DNA of 64,000 bases from Colwellia sp. C2M11 (GCF_018860915.1 NZ_JAHKQD010000003.1:62001-126000), one strand, 5' to 3'. Positions 17,908-27,826 are shown, numbered from the stretch's first letter. Program-made: numbers and translations. Notes: generated by a model not told the origin, from the letters alone.

Positions 17908-19353
17908 TTATTTTAAAAATAGTTTATAAATAAGTTTATGAACTAATTTATTATAGGGAGGAAATGCAGTAGATGCCGTATTTATTTTACCTTTTTTAAA
18001 GACTGATTTTGCTTTGGAAAAAGTTAAAAAACCTTCATGGCCATGATAATGGCCCATACCTGAGGGGCCTATGCCACCAAATGGCATATCATCTTGAGCC
18101 ACATGCATTGCTGCATCATTTAAACAAACACCGCCAGCATGTGTTTTTTCAAGTACCATTTGCTGAATATCAGTATTATGACTACATAAATATAAAGCCA
18201 GTGGACGAGGCCTAGCATTTACATAAGCAATCGCATCATCTATATCCTTATAACTAACGATAGGTAAAATAGGCCCAAAAATTTCTTCCTGCATTAACAG
18301 CATTTCGTCATTTACATTATTAACTAACGTTAATGGAATTTTACCTGCCGACAAACAATCTTGCAGATTGTCATTACCTAATGGCGTTAAAATAGCTCCT
18401 TTAGCTCGTGCATCTTCTAGCCATTGGTTCAATCGCTGTAACTGCATATCATTAATTATTGCACCATAATCGTTATTATCAGCCACACTAGGGTACATTT
18501 TTATAAATTGTTTGCTTATCGCATGCTTTAATTCATCAACTCGTCGCTCAGGGCAAAGAAGATAATCAGGTGCGACACAGGTTTGTCCTGCGTTAAGCGT
18601 TTTAGCTAAAATAAAACGGGAGACAGCATCGTTAATCTCAATTTCATCATCAATAATTGTTGGTGATTTACCGCCTAACTCTAAAGTAACTGGCGTTAAA
18701 TTTTTAGCTGCTGCTGCCATAACAACTTTACCAACACGGGTTGACCCAGTAAAAATCAAATGATCAAAAGGTTGTTCAGAAAAGTGAGAGGCAACATCAG
18801 AGCCACCATTAATTACAGCCACTTTATCGTTTGAGAATATACTCAACAGCATTTCTTTTACTACATCATTTGTAGCAGGTGTAAATTCAGACATTTTAAT
18901 CATCGCTCTATTCCCAGCAGCAAGTGCGGTGGTCAAAGGGCCAAGCGATAAAAATAATGGATAGTTCCACGGTGTAATAATGCCAACAACCCCTAACGGC
19001 TGATACATAACAAAAGCTTTCGCAGGTTGAAAAAGTAACCCCACATGACGTTTTGATGGTTTCATCCATTTTTTAATATGTTTAATAGCATAATTAATAC
19101 CCATAATTGTAGGCATTAAATCAGCCATTTTACTATCGTCAATACTACGGCAGCCAAAATCCTTTGACAGGGCTTGAAGTAAAGCCTCTTGAGAGCTAAG
19201 AATAGCTGATTTTAATTTAACTAAATCATCTATACGTGCTTGTGCAGAAAGGTAAGGGTCATTTACAAAGGCTTTTTTTTGCATTAATAACACATTATCA
19301 ATTTGACTAATTTCTTGTTGATCGTCTAATGCACTATATAAATTTTTCGCCAT
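17908..19353 (-). CDS. Aldehyde dehydrogenase (coniferyl-aldehyde dehydrogenase type)
   Basis: This NAD(P)-dependent enzyme oxidises aldehydes to carboxylic acids. The 481 residues follow the ALDH fold: VGIITPWNYPLFL (about 122-134) and FTGSTRVGK in the cofactor domain, the general-base Glu in LELGGKSP, and the nucleophile Cys in NAGQTCVAPDYLL. The C-terminal PFGGIGPSGMGHYHG is typical of the class 3-like/coniferyl-aldehyde subgroup. The last residues (KLVHKLIYKLFLK) are basic and amphipathic, suggesting peripheral membrane contact. It is monocistronic, so the substrate is open; a fatty or aromatic aldehyde is likely. Confidence 0.92.
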   Translation of the reverse strand: MAKNLYSALDDQQEISQIDNVLLMQKKAFVNDPYLSAQARIDDLVKLKSAILSSQEALLQALSKDFGCRSIDDSKMADLMPTIMGINYAIKHIKKWMKPSKRHVGLLFQPAKAFVMYQPLGVVGIITPWNYPLFLSLGPLTTALAAGNRAMIKMSEFTPATNDVVKEMLLSIFSNDKVAVINGGSDVASHFSEQPFDHLIFTGSTRVGKVVMAAAAKNLTPVTLELGGKSPTIIDDEIEINDAVSRFILAKTLNAGQTCVAPDYLLCPERRVDELKHAISKQFIKMYPSVADNNDYGAIINDMQLQRLNQWLEDARAKGAILTPLGNDNLQDCLSAGKIPLTLVNNVNDEMLLMQEEIFGPILPIVSYKDIDDAIAYVNARPRPLALYLCSHNTDIQQMVLEKTHAGGVCLNDAAMHVAQDDMPFGGIGPSGMGHYHGHEGFLTFSKAKSVFKKGKINTASTAFPPYNKLVHKLIYKLFLK

Positions 19354-19566
19354 TATTAATTGCCTCTATGATTCGGAAATGCTGCGTTTTAGAATACATA
19401 GTATAGCGATAACAGCTGTTGCTATACTTGTTAAAAAATAGATAATTAACATTTTTATTTTATTAAACCATCTAAGCATACAATTTTATATAAGGCGATA
19501 GTTTTCATGGAAAATTATCTATTGCTATACTCACCATTATGGAATCATTAAAAGTAGAATAAACAT

Positions 19567-20001
19567 ATGAAAATTGAAAAGTTAATGAACCGCAGTTTAC
19601 TTACCCTTTCTATGGACTCTCCATTAAGTAAGGCCAAGGATCTGTTTGAAAATAACAACGTACATCACGCTATTATTACTGACGAGAATGGTTTATTAGC
19701 CGGTGTAATTACAGATAGAGATTTATATAAACATCTAAGCCCAACGGTTGGCACGAGCCATGAAACCTTCAGAGATACCGCTTTAATGCAAAAAAAGCTG
19801 CATTTAATAATGGCTCGCAATTTAATTACCATTCAAGCACAACAATCACTAAACGAAGCAGTCTTACTTTTATATGATAATAATGTGTCCTGCTTACCAG
19901 TAGTCAATAACCAGAATGAACCAATAGGAATTATTACTTGGCGAGATTTATTAAAAGTATTAGCATTGAGATATAAAGAGAAATTAGCAGCTAACATTTA
20001 A
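19567..20001 (+). CDS. Tandem CBS-domain protein
   Basis: This stand-alone CBS pair of 144 residues: CBS1 is about residues 1-60 (MNRSLLTLSMDSPLSKAKDL, then GVITDRDLYKHL) and CBS2 about 75-140 (MARNLITIQAQQSLNEAVLL, then IGIITWRDLLKVL). The IITDRD / IITWRD turns are the usual nucleotide-binding CBS motifs. Such proteins bind adenosyl nucleotides and often act as energy sensors, but this one lacks a fused output domain, so its partner is unknown. It lies alone between aldehyde dehydrogenase and the convergent pilU gene. Confidence 0.88.
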   Translation: MKIEKLMNRSLLTLSMDSPLSKAKDLFENNNVHHAIITDENGLLAGVITDRDLYKHLSPTVGTSHETFRDTALMQKKLHLIMARNLITIQAQQSLNEAVLLLYDNNVSCLPVVNNQNEPIGIITWRDLLKVLALRYKEKLAANI

Positions 20002-20047
20002 TAATTTAAAACTATTAAAAATTAGCAACTAAAATATAGTAAAGCGG

Positions 20048-21175
20048 TTAGTCAGTATAGTCGTCAAGCCCATCAAGTGTTACACCTGCGAGCCCTCCGG
20101 TACCACTTTGATCGTTACTTCGTAGTTTAATCATTAAACGTAAATCATTTGGAGAATCAGCATGATGAAGCGCATCAGCATAAGTAATTAAGCCTTCGTC
20201 ATATAAATTAAATAATGCTTGGTCAAAGGTTTGCATACCTTGTTCATTTGATTTTTTCATGACATCTTTGAGGCTACCAACATCCCCTTTTTTAATAAGC
20301 TCTGATACATAAGGCGAGTTTAATAAAATTTCAATCGCAGCAACCCGGCCATTACCATCTTGAGTTGGCACCAATTGCTGAGCAATAATCCCCCTAAGAT
20401 TCAATGCTAAATCAAATAATAATTTACCATGCTGATCAGCGGGTACTAAATGCATAATACGATCGATTGCTTGGTTTGCATTGTTAGCATGTAAAGTAGC
20501 AATACATAAATGACCTGTTTCTGCAAAACTTAATGCGTGTTCCATGATTTCTTTACTACGAATCTCACCAATCAGAATAACATCAGGCGCTTGTCGTAAA
20601 GAGCTTTTCAAAGCAGCATCAAATGATTCGGTATCCAAGCCGACTTCACGCTGAGTTATCATACTTTTACCATGTTCATGAACAAATTCCACTGGATCTT
20701 CAATAGTAAGAATATGTCCACGTGCATTACGATTTCGATAACCAATTAATGATGCCATTGACGTTGATTTACCAGTACCTGTACCACCAACAAAAAGCAC
20801 TAAGCCACGTTTTGACATCACAACATCTTTCAGCACAGACGGTAATCCAAGTTCATCGGCATCAGGTATTTCGGTAACGATACGACGAACAACCATACCT
20901 GCCATATCACGCTGCCAAAAAGCAGAAATACGAAAACGTCCTATTCCATCAATTGAAATGGCAAAATTACATTCTTTTTCTTCATCAAATTGACGAATCT
21001 GTTTTTCATTCATCGCGTTATGCACTAAAGCTAATGCATCTTTTGCAGTTAAAACCTGATCATCAATAGGCTGTAACTCACCATTAATTTTTGCACTAAC
21101 AGGTAACTTTGCGGTAACGAACATATCGGAAGCTTGTGCAGCAACCATTTTTTCTAATAACTGATGAAAAGCCAT
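20048..21175 (-). CDS. pilU: Type IV pilus retraction ATPase PilU
   Basis: It is a cytoplasmic hexameric secretion-type ATPase that assists PilT in pilus retraction and twitching. The 375 residues carry Walker A GGTGTGKSTS (about 129-138), an Asp/His box LTIEDPVEFVHEHGKS, the Walker B region PDVILIGEIRSKE and the His box ETGHLCIATLHANNA. A C-terminal tail beyond the PilT length (RLMIKLRSNDQSGTGG) is typical of PilU. It lies 32 bases downstream of pilT in one operon. Confidence 0.95.
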   Translation of the reverse strand: MAFHQLLEKMVAAQASDMFVTAKLPVSAKINGELQPIDDQVLTAKDALALVHNAMNEKQIRQFDEEKECNFAISIDGIGRFRISAFWQRDMAGMVVRRIVTEIPDADELGLPSVLKDVVMSKRGLVLFVGGTGTGKSTSMASLIGYRNRNARGHILTIEDPVEFVHEHGKSMITQREVGLDTESFDAALKSSLRQAPDVILIGEIRSKEIMEHALSFAETGHLCIATLHANNANQAIDRIMHLVPADQHGKLLFDLALNLRGIIAQQLVPTQDGNGRVAAIEILLNSPYVSELIKKGDVGSLKDVMKKSNEQGMQTFDQALFNLYDEGLITYADALHHADSPNDLRLMIKLRSNDQSGTGGLAGVTLDGLDDYTD

Positions 21176-21207
21176 TAATTATTCCTATCTTATTAATTAC
21201 ACATAAT

Positions 21208-22251
21208 TTAAAAGCTTCTGAACTGATTTTTATCAACGGCTTTTTCCATAGCCGAGCCTTTAGTAATAATGCCTCGACTAACTAAATTTTGTAAGCACTG
21301 ATCCATGGTTTGCATACCATTCGACATACCCGTTTGAATTGATGAATACATTTGTGCAATTTTATCTTCACGAATTAAATTACGAATAGCTGGCGTACCA
21401 ATCATAATCTCATGAGCGGCGACACGACCACCGCCCACTTTTTTAATTAACGTTTGAGAAATAACGGCTCTAAGAGACTCTGATAACATGGAGCGTACCA
21501 TCGCTTTTTCCGCTGCCGGAAAAACATCAATAATACGATCAATCGTTTTAGGAGCAGACGTTGTATGAAGGGTACCAAAAACCAAGTGCCCTGTTTCAGC
21601 GGCAGTCATGGCAAGACGAATAGTTTCTAAATCACGCATTTCACCGACAAGAATAACATCTGGATCTTCACGTAAAGCTGAACGTAATGCTGCCTCAAAA
21701 CTTAATGTATCACGATGTACTTCACGCTGATTAATCAAACACATTTTATTTTCATGTACAAATTCTATTGGATCTTCGATAGTTAAAATATGATCATTTT
21801 TCGAATCATTAATATAATCAACCATTGCCGCTAACGTTGTCGATTTACCTGAGCCTGTAGGACCTGTAACCAAAACTAAACCACGCGGCGTATCAGAGAT
21901 ATCCCTAAAAATATCAGGGCAACCTAAATCATCAAGAGATAATATTGTACTCGGGATAGTACGAAATACCGCTGCAGGCCCCCTATTTTGATTAAAAGCA
22001 TTAACCCTAAAACGAGCCAAATTAGGCACTTCAAAGGAGAAATCCACTTCTAACTTTTCTTCATATTCTTTACGTTGACGATCATTCATAATGTCGTAGA
22101 CTAATGCGTTAACATCTTTAGCGTCAAAAGCGGGTATATTAAGTTTACGAACATCACCATCAACACGAATCAAAGGCGGTGACCCGGTCGATAAGTGTAA
22201 ATCTGATGCTTCATGTTGCACACTAAAGGCAAGTAGTTCAGTAATATCCAT
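21208..22251 (-). CDS. pilT: Type IV pilus retraction ATPase PilT
   Basis: It is the main motor for pilus retraction, twitching and pilus-mediated DNA uptake. The 347 residues have Walker A GPTGSGKSTT (about 130-139), LTIEDPIEFVHENK, the Walker B region PDVILVGEMRDLE, the His box ETGHLVFGTLHT and the PilT-specific C-terminal AIRNLIRE motif. It is the first gene of a pilT-pilU operon and divergent from yggS, the conserved arrangement in many Gammaproteobacteria. Confidence 0.97.
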   Translation of the reverse strand: MDITELLAFSVQHEASDLHLSTGSPPLIRVDGDVRKLNIPAFDAKDVNALVYDIMNDRQRKEYEEKLEVDFSFEVPNLARFRVNAFNQNRGPAAVFRTIPSTILSLDDLGCPDIFRDISDTPRGLVLVTGPTGSGKSTTLAAMVDYINDSKNDHILTIEDPIEFVHENKMCLINQREVHRDTLSFEAALRSALREDPDVILVGEMRDLETIRLAMTAAETGHLVFGTLHTTSAPKTIDRIIDVFPAAEKAMVRSMLSESLRAVISQTLIKKVGGGRVAAHEIMIGTPAIRNLIREDKIAQMYSSIQTGMSNGMQTMDQCLQNLVSRGIITKGSAMEKAVDKNQFRSF

Positions 22252-22330
22252 AAAAAACCTCGGTGGTATTATTTATCAAAATATAGATGGTAAAAGTATC
22301 ACAGTCCAAAATAGCGATCGTTAGTATTTT

Positions 22331-22348
22331 ATACCAATCTCACAAACT
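22331..22348 (+). repeat. Isolated terminal sequence of the MITE-like repeat
   Basis: ATACCAATCTCACAAACT matches 17 of 18 bases of the element end found (reverse strand) at about 44020-44037. The rest of the element is not present. It lies in the pilT / yggS divergent promoter region, just before yggS. Confidence 0.5.
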
Positions 22349-22395
22349 GTTATTATCAATAAAAATATATCAGTCAAATGCTACTAACTAACATA

Positions 22396-23154
22396 ATGAA
22401 TAAAATTAACGAAAATATCCAAAAAATAAAATCAAAAATAGATCAGGCTTACCATGCAAGTTCTCGTGTTAATTTTCATCATCACGCGGATATTACCTCT
22501 AAGCAAGAAAATCTGTCATATTCCGATAGTAGACAAAATCCTATAACTTTGCTTGCCGTAAGTAAAACTAAACCTATAGCAGCAATAGAACAAGCTTACT
22601 TAGCTGGACAGCGTGATTTTGGTGAAAACTATTTACAAGAGGCAGTAGAGAAAATCACTAAACTGTCACATTTATCTAATATTTGCTGGCATTTTATTGG
22701 CCCTATTCAATCGAATAAAACCAAGCTTATCGCTCAAAACTTCAACTGGGTTCACAGTGTAGATAGAGCCAAAATAGCATTACGCTTAAATGAACATTTA
22801 AATGATTTAAATCAGCAAGTTCCTTGCAAAGATAACGCGCTAAACATTTGTTTACAAGTCAATATTAGTGAAGAGGCATCGAAATCTGGCATTATGATAG
22901 ATGAAGTATTTTCTTTGGCTGAAGTCGTTAATAATTGTGATAAACTCACCTTACGAGGATTAATGGCCATTCCAGAGAAAAATGCTGGAGAAACAAGTTA
23001 TGTAAAAATGCAGCACTTGTTTAACAAATTACAAGCCCAATATCCTACTGTAGATACGCTATCCATGGGAATGTCGAACGATTTAACGTTGGCTATTACA
23101 CATGGTTCCACTATGGTCAGAATTGGTACGGCCATTTTTGGAGAGAGAAGTTAA
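22396..23154 (+). CDS. yggS: YggS/PLPBP-family pyridoxal phosphate homeostasis protein
   Basis: It is a PLP-binding protein with an alanine-racemase-like barrel that maintains vitamin B6 and amino-acid balance rather than catalysing a known reaction. The PLP lysine lies in LLAVSKTKP; DFGENYLQEAVEK, WHFIGPIQSNK, LRGLMAI and SMGMSNDL are family hallmarks. I favour the ATG at 22396 (MNKINENIQKI) by comparison with the family; the ATG at 22378 is an alternative and neither has a clear ribosome site. Between the first helix and the PLP strand is an unusually long His/Ser-rich stretch (SSRVNFHHHADITSKQ). proC follows after about 100 bases. Confidence 0.93.
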   Translation: MNKINENIQKIKSKIDQAYHASSRVNFHHHADITSKQENLSYSDSRQNPITLLAVSKTKPIAAIEQAYLAGQRDFGENYLQEAVEKITKLSHLSNICWHFIGPIQSNKTKLIAQNFNWVHSVDRAKIALRLNEHLNDLNQQVPCKDNALNICLQVNISEEASKSGIMIDEVFSLAEVVNNCDKLTLRGLMAIPEKNAGETSYVKMQHLFNKLQAQYPTVDTLSMGMSNDLTLAITHGSTMVRIGTAIFGERS

Positions 23155-23253
23155 ATATAAGTCAGTACTTCCTCTGAAGAAAGTACCCTAAAAAAGTACT
23201 CTGACACAAGTAACCTAACAAAACGTATTCGCACAAAAAGGTAGATAATTTTC

Positions 23254-24066
23254 ATGAATAAAATAGCATTTATTGGCGCAGGTAATATGGCCCGTGCAAT
23301 CATTGTAGGGCTAATAAGCTCAGGTGTTGCAGCAAAAAACATTATGGTTGCCAATCCGTCTCCTGAGAAAAGAGTACAGCTAGCTAACGAGTTTGGCGTA
23401 CAACATACCAGTGATAATATCGAAGCGGCAACTTTTGCTGATATTATCGTATTAAGTGTAAAACCACATTTTATTTGTGATGTTTGTGAGCAACTTAGTA
23501 GTGCATTAGATATATCAAATAAATTGTTTATTTCTGTAGCTGCGGGTACAACAGTTGCTCAAATTCAACAGGCACTTCATTGTAATGCCGCCCTTGTTCG
23601 CGTTATGCCAAACACACCATCACAATTAGGTTTAGGCATGAGTGGCATGTTTGCTTCAAATGAAGTCAGTAAAGAACAAAAAGCTGCAAGTGATAAGTTG
23701 ATGTCTGCTGTTGGTAAAGTGATCTGGCTCCCAACTGAGGATAAAATAAATGATGTTATTGCTGTGGCAGGCTCTGCACCCGCTTATTTTTTCTTGTTTA
23801 TGGAAGCAATGGAAAAACACGCACAAACGCTAGGCTTTAGCGCAGAAGAAAGCAGAATGTTAGTACAACAAACTGCACTTGGTGCAGCACAAATGGTAGA
23901 GCATAGCAGTGCAGCAATTAGTACACTACGAGAAAATGTCACTTCAAAAGGCGGCACTACCTTTGCTGCTCTTGAGCAGTTTAGAGCAGATGGTATTGAA
24001 GAAATGGTCGGTAATGCAATGAATGCCGCAATAGCCCGAGCTGAAGAAATGGCAAAAGGCAACTAA
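23254..24066 (+). CDS. proC: Pyrroline-5-carboxylate reductase
   Basis: It reduces pyrroline-5-carboxylate to proline with NAD(P)H, the last step of proline synthesis. The 270 residues match the family. The Rossmann motif FIGAGNMARAII is at residues 5-16, then VLSVKPH, VRVMPNTPSQLG and the C-terminal dimerisation domain with AVAGSAPAYFFLF and VTSKGGTTFAALE. It sits between yggS and yggT, a frequent gene order in Gammaproteobacteria. Confidence 0.97.
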   Translation: MNKIAFIGAGNMARAIIVGLISSGVAAKNIMVANPSPEKRVQLANEFGVQHTSDNIEAATFADIIVLSVKPHFICDVCEQLSSALDISNKLFISVAAGTTVAQIQQALHCNAALVRVMPNTPSQLGLGMSGMFASNEVSKEQKAASDKLMSAVGKVIWLPTEDKINDVIAVAGSAPAYFFLFMEAMEKHAQTLGFSAEESRMLVQQTALGAAQMVEHSSAAISTLRENVTSKGGTTFAALEQFRADGIEEMVGNAMNAAIARAEEMAKGN

Positions 24067-24150
24067 CATTTCAAGTAACAAATAGAGTGTAGATTACAAT
24101 AAATACAATAGCAGTATACTAAGAGATTATATTGCTACTTAGGAGAAAAT

Positions 24151-24696
24151 ATGGAAGCAATTACATACTTATTAAGATTCGCTTTTGATGCCTTATTAAT
24201 AATTTTGATCATGAGAGTTTGGCTGCAATGGGTAAAAGCTGATTTTTATAATCCTTTAAGTCAGTTCGTTGTAAAAGTGAGTAATCCTTTGGTTGTGCCG
24301 GTACGCCGTATTGTACCTGGATTAGGTGGGATAGATTTAGCCACAATATTAATTGCATATGCTGTCGCCACTTTAAAGTTTTTTACCTTAGCAGCCATAA
24401 CAGGTCAAAGCTTAGGTTTATTAGCTTTTTATATCGGTTTGTTAGTGCTGTTAAAACAAGCGGGCTTTTTATTGTTTATGATAATGATTATTATGGCGGT
24501 AATGAGTTGGGTTGTTCAAGGTTATAACCCTACCCTAGCAGTATTCCATCAACTCACTGAACCATTTTTAAACCCTATTAGACGTATTATTCCTAATTTA
24601 GGTGGTTTAGATTTATCTATGATTGTTGCCTTTTTAGCGATGAATGTTATCAATATTCTCCTGTCAGGATCTTTACCCTACTGGGGAGCTTTATAA
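24151..24696 (+). CDS. yggT: YggT family membrane protein
   Basis: This inner-membrane protein of 181 residues is built of two repeated YggT units. Each ends in a related motif: NPLVVPVRRIVPGLGGIDLAT (about 50-70, first unit) and the matching NPIRRIIPNLGGLDLS segment in the second. About four to five hydrophobic segments surround these. The family is linked to osmotic tolerance or cell-division membrane processes in various bacteria, without a firm biochemical role. It has a good ribosome site (TAGGAGAAA). The neighbouring small gene yggU (DUF167), often next in this cluster, is not present. Confidence 0.92.
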   Translation: MEAITYLLRFAFDALLIILIMRVWLQWVKADFYNPLSQFVVKVSNPLVVPVRRIVPGLGGIDLATILIAYAVATLKFFTLAAITGQSLGLLAFYIGLLVLLKQAGFLLFMIMIIMAVMSWVVQGYNPTLAVFHQLTEPFLNPIRRIIPNLGGLDLSMIVAFLAMNVINILLSGSLPYWGAL

Positions 24697-24870
24697 CGCA
24701 AAATAGAGGTTCAGAGAGGCGTGGATATTATACTCATAAACATCTTAAATATAAACTTGAGGTGAGATAACTAGCACCGCCCATTTGAATTAATATAAAA
24801 AATAAAAAGTCTGTTTTATTACTATCTATTTAGAGCCGGCTATTTTTAAACCAACAAATCAGGAAATAAT

Positions 24871-25311
24871 ATGAATAATCTAATCGTTAAATTATTATTG
24901 GCGTTCACGATAAGCTTATTAGTTATATCGAGTGCTAACGCCGAAAACATGAAACCATTAGGCTCAATGAACGTTCATTACATGGCAATCGGTTCAACCT
25001 TTTTTACGCCTGAAATAGCTAAAGCTTACGGTATAACGCGTAGTCGCTATAATGGATTAGTTAATATTTCAGTACTTGATAATACAAAGGCAGGTCACCC
25101 AGCTAAAACGGTTAGTATTATTGGCCAAGCAAAAAATAATTTGGGCCAATTTAAAAACTTAGCGTTTGAAGAAGTAAAAGAAGGTGATGCTATCTATTAT
25201 TTAGCGCAAGTTAGCTATAACGATGAAGAAACATTGCATTTCACCTTGGAAATTAATGACGGTAAAGAACAGCAGACATTAACGTTTTCCCAAAAATTTT
25301 ATGTTGATTAA
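24871..25311 (+). CDS. DUF4426 secreted protein
   Basis: This periplasmic or exported protein of 146 residues has a signal peptide to about residue 24 (hydrophobic core, then SSANAEN). The mature part contains GSMNVHYMAIGSTFF, a pattern I associate with DUF4426, found in the yggT-rdgB interval of Alteromonadales and Vibrionales. It is predicted mostly beta. The function is unknown. The upstream AGGAAATA supports the start. Confidence 0.82.
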   Translation: MNNLIVKLLLAFTISLLVISSANAENMKPLGSMNVHYMAIGSTFFTPEIAKAYGITRSRYNGLVNISVLDNTKAGHPAKTVSIIGQAKNNLGQFKNLAFEEVKEGDAIYYLAQVSYNDEETLHFTLEINDGKEQQTLTFSQKFYVD

Positions 25312-25434
25312 ATCTATACCAAAAGAGAAGGTATAAAGGGCTTAGGGTCATAACCTTGAGAATATAACCTAGTACCGCTCTCTTTTTTCCCGTATTATTG
25401 CCGACAATTATTCATTTATATAGTCCTGTCATTT

Positions 25435-26037
25435 ATGCCTACAATAGTTTTAGCCACTGGCAACCAAGGTAAAGTTAAAGAGTTAGCTAGCCTGCTTAGT
25501 AAATATCAAATAGAAATAGTACCGCAAAGTAATTTTAATGTGCCAGACATTGCAGAAACAGGTACAACTTTCGTTGAAAATGCCATTATCAAAGCGCGCC
25601 ATGCAGCTAAAATAACAGGATTACCTGCTATTGCTGATGATTCAGGTTTAGAAGTTGATGCGTTAAATGGCGCTCCTGGTGTTTATTCTGCCCGTTATGC
25701 GAGTGATATTGTTGGTGATCACGTCACTGACAATGACAATATGAGCAAGCTTCTTAATGCATTAAAAGATACGCCTACTGAACAACGCAAAGCACGCTTC
25801 CATTGTGTATTGGTATATATGAAACATGAAAATGACCCTACCCCCATTATTTGTCATGGTATTTGGCAAGGTAGTATTAGCCACGAAAAAAAAGGCGAGC
25901 AAGGTTTTGGTTATGATCCTATTTTTTGGCAAGAAGACTTACAATTGTCCTCAGCACAATTACCCCGTGAAGTGAAAAATAAGCTAAGTCATCGTGGTCA
26001 AGCTTTAGCACAACTGATAAAAAAATTAGCCAAGTAA
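25435..26037 (+). CDS. rdgB: XTP/dITP diphosphatase RdgB (HAM1 family)
   Basis: It hydrolyses non-canonical purine triphosphates (XTP, dITP, ITP) and so keeps deaminated bases out of DNA. The 200 residues match the family: [16 protein letters not shown] at the N-terminus (substrate binding), [28 protein letters not shown] and LSHRGQAL near the C-terminus. It is followed by hemW after about 40 bases, the widespread rdgB-hemW order. Confidence 0.97.
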   Translation: MPTIVLATGNQGKVKELASLLSKYQIEIVPQSNFNVPDIAETGTTFVENAIIKARHAAKITGLPAIADDSGLEVDALNGAPGVYSARYASDIVGDHVTDNDNMSKLLNALKDTPTEQRKARFHCVLVYMKHENDPTPIICHGIWQGSISHEKKGEQGFGYDPIFWQEDLQLSSAQLPREVKNKLSHRGQALAQLIKKLAK

Positions 26038-26079
26038 TTATAAAAACAATTTATTTGGCTTGTAACATAGAAATTAATA

Positions 26080-27300
26080 GTGAGTACTAACTTGTTAACA
26101 ACACCACCGCTTTCTTTATATATTCACATACCATGGTGTGTTGAAAAGTGTCCTTATTGTGATTTTAATTCCCATGCACTTAAATCAAAAATACCTGAAC
26201 AAGATTATGTACAGGCTTTGATCGCTGATTTAGATGCAGATATTGAGCGATTTAATTTACAAAAAAGACCACTACATTCTATTTTTATTGGTGGCGGAAC
26301 ACCTAGTTTATTTTCAGCGCAATCGATTGAAAGTTTACTGCAACAAGTATTTTCACGATTTATTAATGGTGCATTACAAAGCGCTGCACCAGAAGAATTG
26401 ATAGAAGTTACACTAGAAGCAAACCCAGGTACTGTAGAAGCAGATAAATTTATTGGCTTTGCCGAGGCAGGGGTTACTCGCTTGTCTATTGGCGTACAAA
26501 GTTTTGAATCAGAAAAATTAGTCAAACTTGGTAGAATTCATAATGTTGACCAAGCAAAGCAAGCTGCACAACTTGCTACAAATTCTGGTGTTCAAAGCTT
26601 TAATTTAGATTTAATGCACGGCTTACCTAATCAAAGTATCGAAAATGCTCTAGACGATTTAAAAACGGCGATTAACCTTAAGCCCGATCACCTTTCTTGG
26701 TATCAATTAACTATTGAGCCTAATACAGCTTTTTATTCTAAACCACCAAAACTACCGCAAGATGAAACCTTATGGAATATTCAAGACGAAGGCTTCAAAT
26801 TACTAACTGAGGCTGGTTATAAGCAATACGAAATATCAGCTTTTAGTTTAAAGCCGACGGAAAAAGACAATAAAAACAGCAAGCAATGCCAACATAATCT
26901 AAATTACTGGCGCTTTGGTGATTACCTTGGGATAGGTTGTGGTGCTCACGGTAAAATTACCAATGTTGAGTCAAACATTATTCAACGAACAGTAAAAGTA
27001 AAGCATCCTAAAGGGTACCTAGATTCAACTCGAGATCCACTAGATCACTTAACTACTGTCTCTCATGAAGAGTTACCATTTGAGTATATGATGAACCAAT
27101 TAAGATTATCTTCCCCTTTTACACTCAGCCATTATCAACAACGAACGGGGTTAGCTTCAACCACTATATTACCAATATTACAACAGGCACAAACTAAACT
27201 ATTAATGGAATGCCTTGATACTCCCCCTAATCAAGAAACATGGCAGGTAACAGCGCTTGGACATAGATATTTAAATGATTTACTGGAGCTTTTTCTTTAA
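26080..27300 (+). CDS. hemW: HemW, radical SAM heme chaperone
   Basis: It is a radical-SAM protein that binds heme and is thought to deliver it to respiratory enzymes; it was long annotated as oxygen-independent coproporphyrinogen oxidase. The 406 residues contain the cluster motif CVEKCPYCDF (CxxxCxxC, about residues 18-27), GGGTPSLFS, the GVQSF segment and GIGCGAHGK. Its lack of the extra HemN N-terminal region fits HemW. The start is GTG at 26080. The stop overlaps the tadA start by one base (TAATG), so the genes are coupled. Confidence 0.95.
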   Translation: MSTNLLTTPPLSLYIHIPWCVEKCPYCDFNSHALKSKIPEQDYVQALIADLDADIERFNLQKRPLHSIFIGGGTPSLFSAQSIESLLQQVFSRFINGALQSAAPEELIEVTLEANPGTVEADKFIGFAEAGVTRLSIGVQSFESEKLVKLGRIHNVDQAKQAAQLATNSGVQSFNLDLMHGLPNQSIENALDDLKTAINLKPDHLSWYQLTIEPNTAFYSKPPKLPQDETLWNIQDEGFKLLTEAGYKQYEISAFSLKPTEKDNKNSKQCQHNLNYWRFGDYLGIGCGAHGKITNVESNIIQRTVKVKHPKGYLDSTRDPLDHLTTVSHEELPFEYMMNQLRLSSPFTLSHYQQRTGLASTTILPILQQAQTKLLMECLDTPPNQETWQVTALGHRYLNDLLELFL

Positions 27301-27806
27301 TGACCACTGACAATGATCTAACTTTTATGCAACGAGCATATGAACTCGCCCAACAAGCAGAGCAACATAATGAAATTCCTGTTGGTGCCGTCGTTGTCTA
27401 TCAAGGAGATATTATCGGTGAAGGCTTTAATCAATCTATATTACGTAATGATCCCTCTGCTCATGCTGAGATGATCGCAATCCGCCAAGCAGGAAAATAC
27501 CTTAATAATTATCGACTATTGAACTGCACTTTGTATGTAACGCTTGAACCTTGTCCTATGTGTGCAGGTTTATTGGTACATAGTAGAATTCAGCGTTTAG
27601 TGTATGCAAGCCCCGACTTAAAAACAGGCGCTGCTGGAAGTATTTTCAATCTGGTAGGAACATCGCAACTAAACCATCAAATAGAGGTAGATGGTGGGAT
27701 TATGGTTGAGCAATGTAGTGAATTATTATCAGGCTTTTTTAAACGCAGACGTAGTGAAAAGAAATTAGCTAAGAAAGCATTAAAGCTTACATCAGAGTTT
27801 AAATAA
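27300..27806 (+). CDS. tadA: tRNA-specific adenosine deaminase TadA
   Basis: It converts the wobble adenosine (A34) of tRNA-Arg(ACG) to inosine and is essential for reading CGN codons in most bacteria. The 168 residues contain the zinc/catalytic motif HAEMIAIRQ and PCPMCAGLLVHSRI, with the usual C-terminal FFKRRR basic stretch. It overlaps hemW by one base. A hairpin at 27827-27854 follows the stop. Confidence 0.97.
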   Translation: MTTDNDLTFMQRAYELAQQAEQHNEIPVGAVVVYQGDIIGEGFNQSILRNDPSAHAEMIAIRQAGKYLNNYRLLNCTLYVTLEPCPMCAGLLVHSRIQRLVYASPDLKTGAAGSIFNLVGTSQLNHQIEVDGGIMVEQCSELLSGFFKRRRSEKKLAKKALKLTSEFK

Positions 27807-27826
27807 TTTATTACTTACCATAGTAA

